A stretch of DNA of 64,000 bases from Halanaerobium saccharolyticum. GTDB taxonomy: Bacteria; Bacillota; Halanaerobiia; Halanaerobiales; Halanaerobiaceae. The stretch's first letter is position 1, and each line of letters opens with the position of its first letter. Shown piece by piece: positions 44,856 to 53,867 of this stretch. Under the pieces are notes generated by a model. That model was given only the letters and a program-made list of their open reading frames with translations. It searched no databases and was not told the DNA's origin. A program made the translations under genes and the position numbers. The stretch covers positions 31,515 through 95,514 of the forward strand of contig NZ_SNWX01000010.1 in NCBI RefSeq assembly GCF_004362045.1, written 5' to 3'.

Positions 44856-45689
44856 TTGAAAAAACTTATTATAATTTTTATGTCAATATTGCTACTAATA
44901 ACAATTACAGGATGCTCAATCCAGGATAATAGTGCAGGAACTGTTTCCAAATCTCAAGCTGAAAAAAATACTATAGTAATTGGAACAACTTCATATTTTG
45001 TAGATATAGTTGAGTTTGCCAGTAAAGAATTTGAAAAAACAAGTGATTATAAACTGGAGATTAAGCTATTTGATGATATAGTCCAACCTAACGTTGCGTT
45101 GGCAGAAGGAAGTATAGATTGTAATTTTTATCAGCACCAGCCTTATCTTAAAGCTTATAATGAAAATCGTGATGGAAATTTAGTTGCTTATAGTGATAAT
45201 GGAATTTCTTGTACATTTGGTATTTATTCAGAAAGGATAACTGATTTAGATCAACTTAAAAAGGGAGATAAAGTAGGTATTCCATCTGATCCAAGTAATA
45301 GAACAAGAGCACTAAAAACTTTAGAGTATCATGGGTTAATAGAATTAAAAGACGGAGTTGAGTTTCCAGGTAAAGCAGATATCATAAATAATTATAAAGG
45401 ATTAGATATTATAGAGATGGGCAGGAGTAATTCAGTAGTGGCGTCTTTAATTGATTTAGATGCCGGGGCAACTTATGGTGTTCATATGTTACTTGCCGAT
45501 AAAGACCCTACAAGTGCTATAGTTTGGGATAGTAAAGAAAGTCTGAAAAAGTTTGCGGATATATTAGTTGTTAGAGAAGAAGATAAGGGTACTAAGTGGG
45601 CTAAAAAGTTAGAAGAAGCATTGACAAGTGATAGCACTGCTGAATTCATGAGAGAACAATTTCCTGGAGCTTATGTTCGCGTAAATTAA
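44856..45689 (+). CDS. metQ: Methionine-type substrate-binding lipoprotein MetQ
   Basis: A 277-residue lipoprotein. The signal sequence ends in the lipobox ITGC with Cys20. The mature domain has the NlpA/MetQ pattern: IVIGTTSYFVDIVEFA, NFYQHQPYLKAYN, VGIPSDPSNRTRALKTLE and VVREEDKGTKWAKKL. I chose TTG 44856, with AAGGAGTG 8 bases before; the longer open frame from 44796 would place a non-signal stretch in front. It completes metNIQ. Whether it binds methionine, a selenium analogue or another methyl compound cannot be told from sequence alone. Confidence 0.88.
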   Translation: MKKLIIIFMSILLLITITGCSIQDNSAGTVSKSQAEKNTIVIGTTSYFVDIVEFASKEFEKTSDYKLEIKLFDDIVQPNVALAEGSIDCNFYQHQPYLKAYNENRDGNLVAYSDNGISCTFGIYSERITDLDQLKKGDKVGIPSDPSNRTRALKTLEYHGLIELKDGVEFPGKADIINNYKGLDIIEMGRSNSVVASLIDLDAGATYGVHMLLADKDPTSAIVWDSKESLKKFADILVVREEDKGTKWAKKLEEALTSDSTAEFMREQFPGAYVRVN

Positions 45690-45715
45690 AGTTAGAGAGT
45701 GAGTGGTTATTGATT

Positions 45716-46522
45716 ATGAATTATTCTAGAATTGTAACAAAAATAAATTCGGTTTTAGAGATGAAACGGAAGCTAGTTGGAGTTAGATTTATCTTTAATG
45801 AAGAAGGCTTTGCTGAGACAAATGCTCCCCAACCAAAAAGCAAAATGTCTTATTGTAGAATGGTCAGAAAAGCATCAACAGGTGGGAAAATGAAAGTTAA
45901 TTTTGATAATTTTGGCTGTTTTGCAGGAGCTAGAGCGTTAGGAATAGTGGAGGTAGATAAAGGATATGCTGCAGGATTATATTATGATGGCTGTGGTTTA
46001 TATCAAGATCTGCCCACTGCTAAGGAAGCAACTAATAATATATCAATCTGTAATCATAGTGCTTATGGGCTTGAAATTAAACCTTTAGCAGAATTTGATA
46101 TAGATCCCCAGATTATAATTATTATTACTAATCCATTTAATGCAATGAGACTAGTTCAGGGTTATACTTACAATTATGGGCCCTATTCAGCTTTTAAAAT
46201 GATGGGAAATCAAGCTATTTGTTCGGAATGTACTGCTTATCCATATGAAACTAATAATATTAGTTTCTCTCTTCTCTGTGCAGGAGCAAGAAGAAATGGG
46301 TTTGAGAAAGATGAAGTTGGGATTGGGATTACTGCAAATAAATTTAGAGGCATGGTAGATGGACTTTTTTCTACAGTTACACCGGTAGAAAATAATAAGA
46401 ATAAAAAAGTGATTGAAAAAAAACTTAAGGAAAATAAGATTTCTGATATTAGTATAACTTATAACCATAGTTATGGTGATAAATTACATAGATATGACTC
46501 AAATTTGTTTTTTAAAAAATAA
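45716..46522 (+). CDS. DUF169 protein
   Basis: A 268-residue cytoplasmic protein of the DUF169 family, whose members often neighbour corrinoid methyltransferases in anaerobes but have no proven function. Conserved cysteine-containing stretches are KMSYCRMVRKAS, NFGCFAGARALG, GCGLYQDLP and AICSECTAYPYE, so a cluster or metal site is possible. I chose ATG 45716; a TTG six bases upstream is in frame. It sits between metQ and the corrinoid protein gene, which ties the transporter to the methyl-transfer genes. Confidence 0.78.
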   Translation: MNYSRIVTKINSVLEMKRKLVGVRFIFNEEGFAETNAPQPKSKMSYCRMVRKASTGGKMKVNFDNFGCFAGARALGIVEVDKGYAAGLYYDGCGLYQDLPTAKEATNNISICNHSAYGLEIKPLAEFDIDPQIIIIITNPFNAMRLVQGYTYNYGPYSAFKMMGNQAICSECTAYPYETNNISFSLLCAGARRNGFEKDEVGIGITANKFRGMVDGLFSTVTPVENNKNKKVIEKKLKENKISDISITYNHSYGDKLHRYDSNLFFKK

Positions 46523-46624
46523 ATTAATTCCTGAGAATTAGATTTATATACTGCTGATACTTATCAGATTGTTAGCAGCATTAGAAAAAGAGCCAGAATA
46601 AATTTTTTAAAGGAGAATCTAAAA

Positions 46625-47269
46625 ATGGAAAAAAGTAAGTTGTTTGAGAAGATTAGTGGTTCTTTAATAGAGATGGAAGAAGATAAAGTTGTTGAACTAT
46701 GTAAAAAGTCATTGGAGTTAAATATACCAGTTTATGAGACAATAACAAGTGGTCTAATAGCTGGAATGGATGAGGTTGGCAGATTATATGAAGAAGAAGA
46801 ATATTTTCTGCCAGAAGTTCTTATCTGTTCTGATGCAATGAAAGCTGGATTGGATGTAGTAAAACCTTATTTAAAAGCAGACGATATGGGAAAACCAATT
46901 AAGGTAGTTATTGGAGTTGTAGAAGGAGATACCCATGATATAGGCAAAAATTTAGTAGGAATAATGATGGAAACATCAGGTATTGAAGTCTATGATTTAG
47001 GAAGAGATGTACCATTGGATAAGTTTGTAAAAAAGGCAGAAGAGGTTGAAGCAGATATCATTGGTATGTCAACCTTAATGACTACAACAATGGATGGCAT
47101 GAGAACTGTAATTGAAAAATTAGAAGCCGAAAACATTAGAAATAAATATAAAGTATTAATTGGTGGCGGGCCAATTTCACAAAAATTTGCAGATATGATA
47201 GGTGCTGATTTATATACAAAAGATGCTAATTCAGCAGTTAGAGAAATAAAAAAAATAGTCTGGGGGTGA
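46625..47269 (+). CDS. Corrinoid protein of a methyltransferase system
   Basis: A 214-residue methyl carrier. Residues about 1-85 form the four-helix cap (B12-binding 2). Residues about 90-214 form the Rossmann-like cobalamin domain with D102-x-H104-x-x-G107 (GDTHDIGKNLV), where His104 is the lower cobalt ligand. GMSTLMTTTMDGM and LIGGGPIS complete the family pattern. It would accept a methyl group from a substrate-specific transferase and give it to a UroD-type transferase, the next two genes. No MttB, MtmB or MtaB-type substrate methyltransferase is in the window. Site AAAGGAG before the ATG. Confidence 0.9.
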   Translation: MEKSKLFEKISGSLIEMEEDKVVELCKKSLELNIPVYETITSGLIAGMDEVGRLYEEEEYFLPEVLICSDAMKAGLDVVKPYLKADDMGKPIKVVIGVVEGDTHDIGKNLVGIMMETSGIEVYDLGRDVPLDKFVKKAEEVEADIIGMSTLMTTTMDGMRTVIEKLEAENIRNKYKVLIGGGPISQKFADMIGADLYTKDANSAVREIKKIVWG

Positions 47270-47274
47270 TTGGA

Positions 47275-48318
47275 TTGGAAAGAAGAGCGGATTTACTAAC
47301 CCCGAAAGAGAGGGTGGGGGCATTTTTGTCTGGTGAAGCAGTAGATAGGATAATTACGATGCCTATAGTAACTGCTAATACAGTTCATTTGATTGGAAAG
47401 ACAGTCAAAGAATTTCAACTAGATGGTGAGGTAATGGCTAAAGCACATATGGCTGCTTTTGAAAAGTTTGGTTATGATTTGGTTTATTTATTTACTAACT
47501 GTTCTTATGTAGCTGAAGCAATGGGCCAAAAGCTTGTGTACTCTATAGATGAGCCAGCAAATTGTGATGATCCAATTATTAAGTCAAGAGCTGACTTAGA
47601 TAAAGTTAAAGTTGCTACTAAAGATGATGGGCAACTGCCTGTCTATTATGATGCTTTAGAAATTTTAAATCAGGAGTTAGCAGACCAAGTTTTTTTGTCA
47701 GTCTGTTTTTCAGGTCCCTTAACAACTGCTGCAACATTAAGGGGAACAGAAAGATTTGTGCGGGATACCTATAAAGATCCTGACTTATGTCACAAATTAT
47801 TACGGTTAGCTACTGATAGTTGTAAGAATTTTATTAAAGAGATAGTAAGCTATGAGGCAATGCCAATTATTTTAGAACCTATTGCTTCAGGAAGCTTGTT
47901 TAGTCCTAAGATGTTTAAAGAATTTGCTTTTCCTTACAATAAAGAATTAGTCGATTTAGCTCATGAACTAGGAGCATTGATCCCTTTTCATATTTGTGGT
48001 AAGACACATAAAATTGTTGATCTAATGGCTGATACTGGGGCAGATGTAATTAGTATAGATCAATGTGATTTAGAGATTGCTAGAGAGAAGGTTGGGGGAC
48101 GAGCAGTTGTATTAGGTAATATTAACCCTGCTGATGAATTATTATTTGGTCCAGTAGAACGGATTTATAAAGTTTGTAAGGAAGCTATAGATAAGATGGA
48201 AGGATATACTCCTGGTTTCTTCTTGTCAACGGGATGTGAAACTTCTAATGAGGTACCTATGGAACATATTGAAGCTTTTATGGATGCAGCTAGAAGTTAT
48301 GGTACTTATGACTACTAA
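47275..48318 (+). CDS. UroD-family corrinoid methyltransferase-like protein B
   Basis: A 347-residue UroD-fold methyltransferase (MtaA/MtbA-like). It opens LTPKERVGAFLSGEAVDRI. The zinc ligands are expected in FHICGKTHKIVD (about 240) and STGCETSNEVPMEHIEAF (about 322). I chose TTG 47275, five bases after the corrinoid gene and about 8 after GGGGGTG; a GTG at 47266 is also open. Direct coupling to the corrinoid gene makes it the prime candidate for the partner methyltransferase. The acceptor (coenzyme M-like thiol, tetrahydrofolate or other) is not evident. Confidence 0.85.
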   Translation: MERRADLLTPKERVGAFLSGEAVDRIITMPIVTANTVHLIGKTVKEFQLDGEVMAKAHMAAFEKFGYDLVYLFTNCSYVAEAMGQKLVYSIDEPANCDDPIIKSRADLDKVKVATKDDGQLPVYYDALEILNQELADQVFLSVCFSGPLTTAATLRGTERFVRDTYKDPDLCHKLLRLATDSCKNFIKEIVSYEAMPIILEPIASGSLFSPKMFKEFAFPYNKELVDLAHELGALIPFHICGKTHKIVDLMADTGADVISIDQCDLEIAREKVGGRAVVLGNINPADELLFGPVERIYKVCKEAIDKMEGYTPGFFLSTGCETSNEVPMEHIEAFMDAARSYGTYDY

Positions 48319-48336
48319 ATTTAGGGGGTGTTTAGA

Positions 48337-49338
48337 TTGAACCAAAAAGAAAGACTGCTGAAAGTTTTAGCTCGAAAAGAAGTAGATCGACCTCCTGTAA
48401 TCTGTCCGGGTGGAATGATGAATGCAGCTGTTAGTGAAATTGTTACAGACCTGGAAAAGAACCATAATGCAGACAAAAAAACTATGGTTCAAATTGCAAA
48501 AAAAGTTTATGAGCTAACAGGTTTTGAAAACTATGGGGTACCTTTTTGTATGACAGTTGAATGTGAACCCTGTGGTGTAAAAGTTAATTTAGGAAATAAA
48601 AATATTGAACCACGAGTAACAGAATATAATAAAAATCAGATTGAAGATATTATGAAGAAGAAGATTAATCCTAAGCAGGAGAAAAGAATGTCTGTTGTTC
48701 TGGAAGCCATTAATAAACTTAAGAATGATAATATACCTGTAATTGGTAATTTAACTGGTCATATTAGTACAGCAACTTCAATTATTGACCCACTTCAGTC
48801 TTTTAAGATGTTACATAAAAATCCTGAAAAAATATATAACTTTTTTAAGTACGTTAATAATTATTTAATTGATTATGCTTTAGAGATGGTTAAAGCAGGG
48901 GCAGATGTAATTGCTATTTCTGACCCCAGTGCAACTGGTGAAATCTTAGGTGCTAAGAATTTTGAGAAGTTTGCTGTTCCTTTTTATAAGAAAATAGTAG
49001 AAAAACTTCATGAAGTAGATGTACCTGTAATTATTCATATTTGTGGAAATACAAAGGTGATTATAGATAGCTTGAATTTAATAGATACTAATGCCTTAAG
49101 TTTTGATTCTGTTGTTAATATAGAGTTTGCTAAATCCAGGCTTAAGACAAATGTGATGGGTAATGTAAATACCCAATTACTCCATAGAGGAAGAAAAGAT
49201 AAGATAATAGCTGCTACAAAAAATTGTATCAATAAAGGTGTTGATATAGTTGCTCCAGCTTGTGGCCTAAGCATGGCCACTCAAATAGATAAGCTGAAGA
49301 TAATGACTGATTTTGTTAGGGAGGGAGCTTATAGGTAA
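48337..49338 (+). CDS. UroD-family corrinoid methyltransferase-like protein C
   Basis: A 333-residue paralogue of the preceding protein. It begins LNQKERLLKVLARKEVDRPPV, the standard UroD-methyltransferase start. Probable zinc ligands lie in IIHICGNTKVII (about 235) and VAPACGLSMATQIDKL (about 310). I chose TTG 48337 with AGGGGGTG 7 bases before. Its stop directly abuts the next ATG. Two distinct UroD paralogues beside one corrinoid protein suggests one for methyl donation and one for acceptance, or two substrates; this is inference. Confidence 0.83.
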   Translation: MNQKERLLKVLARKEVDRPPVICPGGMMNAAVSEIVTDLEKNHNADKKTMVQIAKKVYELTGFENYGVPFCMTVECEPCGVKVNLGNKNIEPRVTEYNKNQIEDIMKKKINPKQEKRMSVVLEAINKLKNDNIPVIGNLTGHISTATSIIDPLQSFKMLHKNPEKIYNFFKYVNNYLIDYALEMVKAGADVIAISDPSATGEILGAKNFEKFAVPFYKKIVEKLHEVDVPVIIHICGNTKVIIDSLNLIDTNALSFDSVVNIEFAKSRLKTNVMGNVNTQLLHRGRKDKIIAATKNCINKGVDIVAPACGLSMATQIDKLKIMTDFVREGAYR

Positions 49339-51060
49339 ATGCTTGATGTAACTTTTAAGAATAATGACCTAACAGTTGAAGTGGAAGCAGGAACTAAATT
49401 AGCAGAGTGTATTAGAAAAGCAGGATTAAGTATTGAAACTCCCTGTAATGGAATGGGGAAGTGTGGGAAATGTCAGGTAAAGGTTATAGGGGAGGTATCT
49501 AATCCTAGTTTTGAAGAAGAGAAATTTATTATTGGTAAAGAGGGAGTTAGATTAGCCTGTTTAGCACGCGCCACTGGACCAGTAGAGATTGAGCTATTAG
49601 CAAGTCAGAATAAATTACAGTCTATAGATAAACAATATTTTATAGATACAGAAGTTAATAGTGAAGTAAAAAAGGTTTCATTGCCAATAATAGATCAAGA
49701 TAGTGGTAGGCCTTATTTAGAAGAACTTAATTATCAACTTGCATCTATAGAGTTATATACTAAATTAGGAAAGTTAGAAAGAGATAAAATATCTGATTTA
49801 ACTGGAATTTTATATAATGATGAAATAATAGATTTAAATCAAGGAGATATTTTAGGATTGGCGCTTGATATAGGAACAACAGGATTGACTGTTTATCTAG
49901 TTGATTTAGAGACGGGAGTTATTTTAAATAAAATTTCCGATTTAAATCCACAAACAGAATTTGGAGGAGATGTACTCTCCAGAATAAGCTATTGTATTAA
50001 TCAGGAAACTGGAGCAGCTGACTTAAAAGATATGACATTGACTAAGATTAACCAGATTATAGATGAACTAGTAACTGATGAATATAATAAGGATAATATC
50101 TATCGCCTAATAGTTGCAGGAAATACCACTATGCTTCATCTTTTTCTGGGGGTTAACCCCGCTTCAATAGCTAGATCCCCTTATCGTCCTATTTTTTTAG
50201 AGAAACTGGACTTTAAGGCCAAAGAATTAGGAATAAAAATTAATAAAAATGCTGAAGTAAGTTTATTACCTTCCGTTTCTGGTTATGTAGGTGCTGATAT
50301 AATAGCTGGAGTTGTAGCAACAGAATTTGATAGCCGAAAAACTCCTACAATTTTTATCGATATTGGAACTAATGGTGAGATAGTTGTAATTTCTGATGAT
50401 AAAATGGCTGCTACATCTACGGCAGCAGGACCGGCTTTAGAAGGGATGAACATTGCCTGTGGCTGTCGAGCAGAAGTGGGGGCAATAGAAGCTTTTAGTA
50501 TCGATGACAATTTTAATATTTCTTATAAAACAATTGCCAATAAGAAAGCTAAAGGAATTTGTGGTAGTGGATTAATTGATATTACAGCTAATTTAGTGAA
50601 CAGAAAGATTATATTAAAGAATGGTAGATTCAATAAAAATTTAAACAAAAAATTAAAAGCTCGTCTTAGGGACAAAAAATTTTACATAACTGAGGATATC
50701 TATATTTCTCAAAAGGATATTCGGCAGATTCAATTAGCTAAAGGAGCCATAGCTACAGGTGTAAAAATGTTATTAGAAGAGATAGGAATCTCTATTGTTA
50801 ATGTCAAAGAGGTTATCATTGCAGGAAGTTTTGGTTATCATATCAATCCTGAAAGTATTAAAGAAGTAGGATTCATTCCGGAAGGATTTAGTGGGGAAAT
50901 AACTTTTGTTGGTAATTCATCTGCTCAAGGAGCCAGGCAGGCTTTAGTTAATACCAATGTTTTAGATAAAATGGTTGAACTAAGAAAAAAGATAATGGTG
51001 TTAGAATTATCAAGGAAAGAAGACTTTCAAGATTATTTTATTAAAGAATTAAACTTTTAA
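49339..51060 (+). CDS. RACo-like corrinoid activation ferredoxin/ATPase (DUF4445, ASKHA)
   Basis: A 573-residue protein that reductively reactivates corrinoid proteins whose cobalt has oxidised to Co(II). The N-terminal plant-type [2Fe-2S] domain has Cys36, Cys42, Cys45 and Cys74 (CNGMGKCGKC ... RLACLA). The middle and C-terminal ASKHA ATPase domain includes GLALDIGTTGLTVYLVD, FIDIGTNGEIV and IAGSFGYHINP. This matches the RamA/RACo partner of methyltransferase systems. It abuts UroD C with no gap, which strongly supports a working corrinoid pathway here. Confidence 0.9.
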   Translation: MLDVTFKNNDLTVEVEAGTKLAECIRKAGLSIETPCNGMGKCGKCQVKVIGEVSNPSFEEEKFIIGKEGVRLACLARATGPVEIELLASQNKLQSIDKQYFIDTEVNSEVKKVSLPIIDQDSGRPYLEELNYQLASIELYTKLGKLERDKISDLTGILYNDEIIDLNQGDILGLALDIGTTGLTVYLVDLETGVILNKISDLNPQTEFGGDVLSRISYCINQETGAADLKDMTLTKINQIIDELVTDEYNKDNIYRLIVAGNTTMLHLFLGVNPASIARSPYRPIFLEKLDFKAKELGIKINKNAEVSLLPSVSGYVGADIIAGVVATEFDSRKTPTIFIDIGTNGEIVVISDDKMAATSTAAGPALEGMNIACGCRAEVGAIEAFSIDDNFNISYKTIANKKAKGICGSGLIDITANLVNRKIILKNGRFNKNLNKKLKARLRDKKFYITEDIYISQKDIRQIQLAKGAIATGVKMLLEEIGISIVNVKEVIIAGSFGYHINPESIKEVGFIPEGFSGEITFVGNSSAQGARQALVNTNVLDKMVELRKKIMVLELSRKEDFQDYFIKELNF

Positions 51061-51072
51061 GAGGGGATATAA

Positions 51073-52017
51073 ATGATAAAAATAGATGTTATATCAGGAT
51101 TTTTAGGGGCAGGTAAAACAACATTTGTAAAACGACTCTTGAAAGCGTATCAAAAAGAGAATGTAGTCTTAATTGAAAATGAATTTGGAGAGATAGGCAT
51201 TGATGGTGAGTTAATTGAAAGAGAGGGCTTTGATGTTTTTGAGATATCAACTGGTTGTATCTGTTGTATAATGCAGGATGATTTTATAGAAATGTTAGAG
51301 AAAGTAATTGTAGAATTTAATCCAGAACGAATTATTGTTGAACCTACGGGGATAAGTATTACCAGTGAGATAATAGATATCTTAAACCAACCCAAATTTA
51401 TTGACAAATGTACTATCAATACATTAATTACTATAGTTGATAGCTTAAATTATTTAGAGCAACGTGAAGCTTTTGGTGAGTTTTTTGAAGATCAGATAAT
51501 AAATGCAACTACATTAATTTTAAGTAAGACTCAGCTTGTCAATCAAGAAAGAAGAGCTAAAACAATTACTTCTTTACGAAAGCTAAATGATGAGGTAGAG
51601 CTATTAACTAAAAGTTGGGATAAATTATCTTTAAATGATATTAAAGGACTATTAGATGATAAACCAATAATGGATCTTGAAGATATATTTCATACAGAAT
51701 ATAAACCTTGTAGCGAGGATGATCTTGATACCTTTGCTATAGAAACTTCTAATCAGTATAGTCGAGAAGAATTAAATTATATTTTGGTTCAATTAGATAA
51801 CCCTCTTTATGGGCGAGTATTGCGGGGTAAGGGTTTTTTATCAGGGTTTAAAAGGAATTTAGAATTTAGTTATACAAATGGTGGCTATAATATTGACAGC
51901 AGCAAATCTGATTTAAGCGGTAGAGTATGCTTAATAGGTAAGGATTTAGATGAGGCTAAGATTAAAGAGCTCTTTAGAGTTCAAGATGGAGGAGTAGTAG
52001 ATTGGTTGCAATTTTAA
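51073..52017 (+). CDS. CobW/P47K-family GTPase metallochaperone
   Basis: A 314-residue G3E GTPase. Walker A is GFLGAGKTT (9-17). The metal-site motif is GCICC (about 62-66), a Cys-x-Cys-Cys, and the switch region is VEPTGIS. C-terminal CobW_C-like part from about 230 (GRVLRGKGFL). COG0523 proteins deliver metals such as zinc or cobalt to enzymes. Here it may serve the zinc site of the UroD transferases or the corrinoid. It overlaps the next gene, a permease, by 16 bases, suggesting that the two work together on one metal. Confidence 0.85.
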   Translation: MIKIDVISGFLGAGKTTFVKRLLKAYQKENVVLIENEFGEIGIDGELIEREGFDVFEISTGCICCIMQDDFIEMLEKVIVEFNPERIIVEPTGISITSEIIDILNQPKFIDKCTINTLITIVDSLNYLEQREAFGEFFEDQIINATTLILSKTQLVNQERRAKTITSLRKLNDEVELLTKSWDKLSLNDIKGLLDDKPIMDLEDIFHTEYKPCSEDDLDTFAIETSNQYSREELNYILVQLDNPLYGRVLRGKGFLSGFKRNLEFSYTNGGYNIDSSKSDLSGRVCLIGKDLDEAKIKELFRVQDGGVVDWLQF

Positions 52018-52838
52018 TTGATAGCATTAAAGATGTAAGAAAAGTTATACCATTAGTTTTTTTAATATTTTTAGCTGTTGATTATCTAATGCTTAAGTTT
52101 AATCAGAATAATAAACTTTTTGTTAAGCTTGCTAACTATGATGTCTTAGGTGGAGGGTTGTTAGGTATACTTCCTCAATGTGCAATCCCTGTTGCTTTTG
52201 CTCGACTTTTTAGTAATGGTTATATAACTTTAGGGATGATGCTAGCAATCTTTATTTCTAGTTCTGATGAAGCTTTAGTAATTATTGGATCTCATCCTGA
52301 TAAAATAGGGTTTATAGCTAAATTAGTCTTAATTAAAATATTACTTGGTGTCAGTATTGGATATCTAGTTAATCTTTTTACAAGTGGTAAAAAAATTAAT
52401 AATTATATTAAAGATGATTCAAATTTAACCTGTTCGGGCTGTATAAATCATAAAAATATAATTGTTAAGAATATAATTTATACCTTAAAGATCTCTATTT
52501 TTTTAGTTGCAGCAGTCTTTTTGTTTAATCTTACTCTAAAGAGTATTGGTAAAGATGCTATTAGTGTGATATTAGGCAAGAATACTTTTTTACAACCTAT
52601 CTATGCAGTCTTAATAGGTATGTTACCAAGTTGTATGTCATCTGTGATTTTGGCTGAAGGTTTTATTAAAGGAGTAGTTGGATTTGGGGCTTTATTAGCT
52701 GGATTATCTGCTAATACTGGTTATGGAATCTTAATCATCTTGAAGGAATTACCATTTAAAAAAGCAGTTAAAGTAATTTCCTTATTATTAGGATTTAGTC
52801 TGTTAATTGGAGAAACTATTTATATTTTTGGAGGTTGA
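52002..52838 (+). CDS. ArsP_2/putative manganese-transporter-like permease
   Basis: A 278-residue membrane protein with eight to ten hydrophobic segments in two similar halves, each holding a Pro-Ser/Gln-Cys motif: GLLGILPQCAIPVAF and IGMLPSCMSSVILAEGF. This is the pattern of the 'putative manganese transporter/arsenic efflux' family (ArsP_2). A CSGCIN loop lies in the middle. The start is TTG 52002 within the end of the CobW gene. Transport of a metal or of a methylated metalloid is possible. The class is likely; the direction and cargo are open. Confidence 0.75.
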   Translation: MVAILIDSIKDVRKVIPLVFLIFLAVDYLMLKFNQNNKLFVKLANYDVLGGGLLGILPQCAIPVAFARLFSNGYITLGMMLAIFISSSDEALVIIGSHPDKIGFIAKLVLIKILLGVSIGYLVNLFTSGKKINNYIKDDSNLTCSGCINHKNIIVKNIIYTLKISIFLVAAVFLFNLTLKSIGKDAISVILGKNTFLQPIYAVLIGMLPSCMSSVILAEGFIKGVVGFGALLAGLSANTGYGILIILKELPFKKAVKVISLLLGFSLLIGETIYIFGG

Positions 52839-52842
52839 TATT

Positions 52843-53727
52843 ATGAAGCCAACCGTAAATTTTAAATGTACAGGTGATAATTTAGAAAAGATACCACAGG
52901 ATATTATAGATAATACTGGTCTAAGTTTTCCTAAAGCTCATGCCAATAAAAAGGATATAGCTATTTTAGCTAAAGCATTAAAGGAAGATAAGAATGATAA
53001 AATTTGTAGAGTCCCCTTTTGTGTAACAGTAGAGGCTGAAGCTTTAGGAGCAGATATCAAGCTTGGTGATAATAAGAGGGGGCCAAGGGTTAATAATTAT
53101 CTATTTAGTAGTGTTGAAGATTTAGTTGATATTGAAGAATTAGATCTAACTAAAGGTAGAATAAGGGAGGTTTTAGATGCAGTTGAAACTTTAAATAAAG
53201 AAGGTGAGCTAGTTGCATTAAGTGTAGAAGGACCTTTTACGATCGTATCCTCTTTAATCGATCCAATGGACTTTTATAGAGGGATTAGAAAAAATAAGGA
53301 AGTAGTCAATCAATTTATGGAAGTAATTGAAGATAACATTGTAAAATATATTTTAACAGGAATTAATAAAGGGGCTAAGATAATTTCTTATGCTGATCCA
53401 GTCGGGGCAATAGATATTGTTGGCCCAAAAATATATAAAGATTTAAGTGGTCAGATTACTTATAATGTATTGAAGAAAGTTGAAGATAGGTTAGATGGAA
53501 CGATAGTTCATTTGTGTGCTAAAACATCAATTGCATTTGAAGATTTAGGATTTATTAAGTCGGTTCCAAGAAAAATTAAAGCGGGTATTAGTTATGGAGA
53601 AGCAATATCTAAATTATTAAAGAATCATAAAGATATAAAATTTATAGGACACAAATGTATTAAAATGACACCAATGAAGAAAGAAAGAGATTTTATCTGG
53701 GTATTAGAGCTGGATAATAATTTTTGA
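52843..53727 (+). CDS. UroD-family protein D, N-terminally short
   Basis: A 294-residue UroD-fold protein most like protein C (VPFCVTVEAEALGADIKLGDN against its VPFCMTVECEPCG). It lacks the first 25-30 residues with the usual ERLLKVL...DRPPV segment. Candidate zinc residues are VHLCAKTS (about 228) and GHKCIKMTP (about 275), altered from the HxCGNT pattern. I chose ATG 52843, 13 bases after TGGAGG. It may be a cofactor- or corrinoid-binding variant with a distinct role. It begins 4 bases after the permease gene. Confidence 0.75.
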   Translation: MKPTVNFKCTGDNLEKIPQDIIDNTGLSFPKAHANKKDIAILAKALKEDKNDKICRVPFCVTVEAEALGADIKLGDNKRGPRVNNYLFSSVEDLVDIEELDLTKGRIREVLDAVETLNKEGELVALSVEGPFTIVSSLIDPMDFYRGIRKNKEVVNQFMEVIEDNIVKYILTGINKGAKIISYADPVGAIDIVGPKIYKDLSGQITYNVLKKVEDRLDGTIVHLCAKTSIAFEDLGFIKSVPRKIKAGISYGEAISKLLKNHKDIKFIGHKCIKMTPMKKERDFIWVLELDNNF

Positions 53728-53744
53728 ATTTAAAAACTTAAGAA

Positions 53745-53852
53745 GTGATTAAAGCAAAAGAGTTAGATAAAAAATGTATTGATTGACCTGAATCTGTTGT
53801 GATGAAAAAAAGTTTAGAAGCTGAGACAAAATATTTAAAGATACTTATTTGA
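53745..53852 (+). CDS. Candidate TusA/SirA-like mini-selenoprotein or relic
   Basis: With the TGA at 53784-53786 read as selenocysteine, the frame from GTG 53745 gives 35 residues: VIKAKELDKKCIDUP then ESVVMKKSLEAETKYLKILI. This aligns with the start of TusA/YedF proteins (for example KEIDAKGLACPKPVVLAKK in the yedF product of this window). U replaces the active Cys, the following Pro is kept, and a Cys three residues before makes a CxxU motif. The frame ends after the second strand, so it covers under half a TusA domain. The ribosome site is weak and I see no convincing SECIS hairpin. It may be a functional peptide or a degraded selenoprotein. Confidence 0.4.
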
Positions 53853-53867
53853 GGAGGAAAATAAATA

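Noticed and set aside
46551..46580. Possible hairpin before the corrinoid protein gene (TGCTG with CAGCA)
   Set aside because: Only five strong pairs, a large loop and no T run. Too weak to call as a regulatory element.
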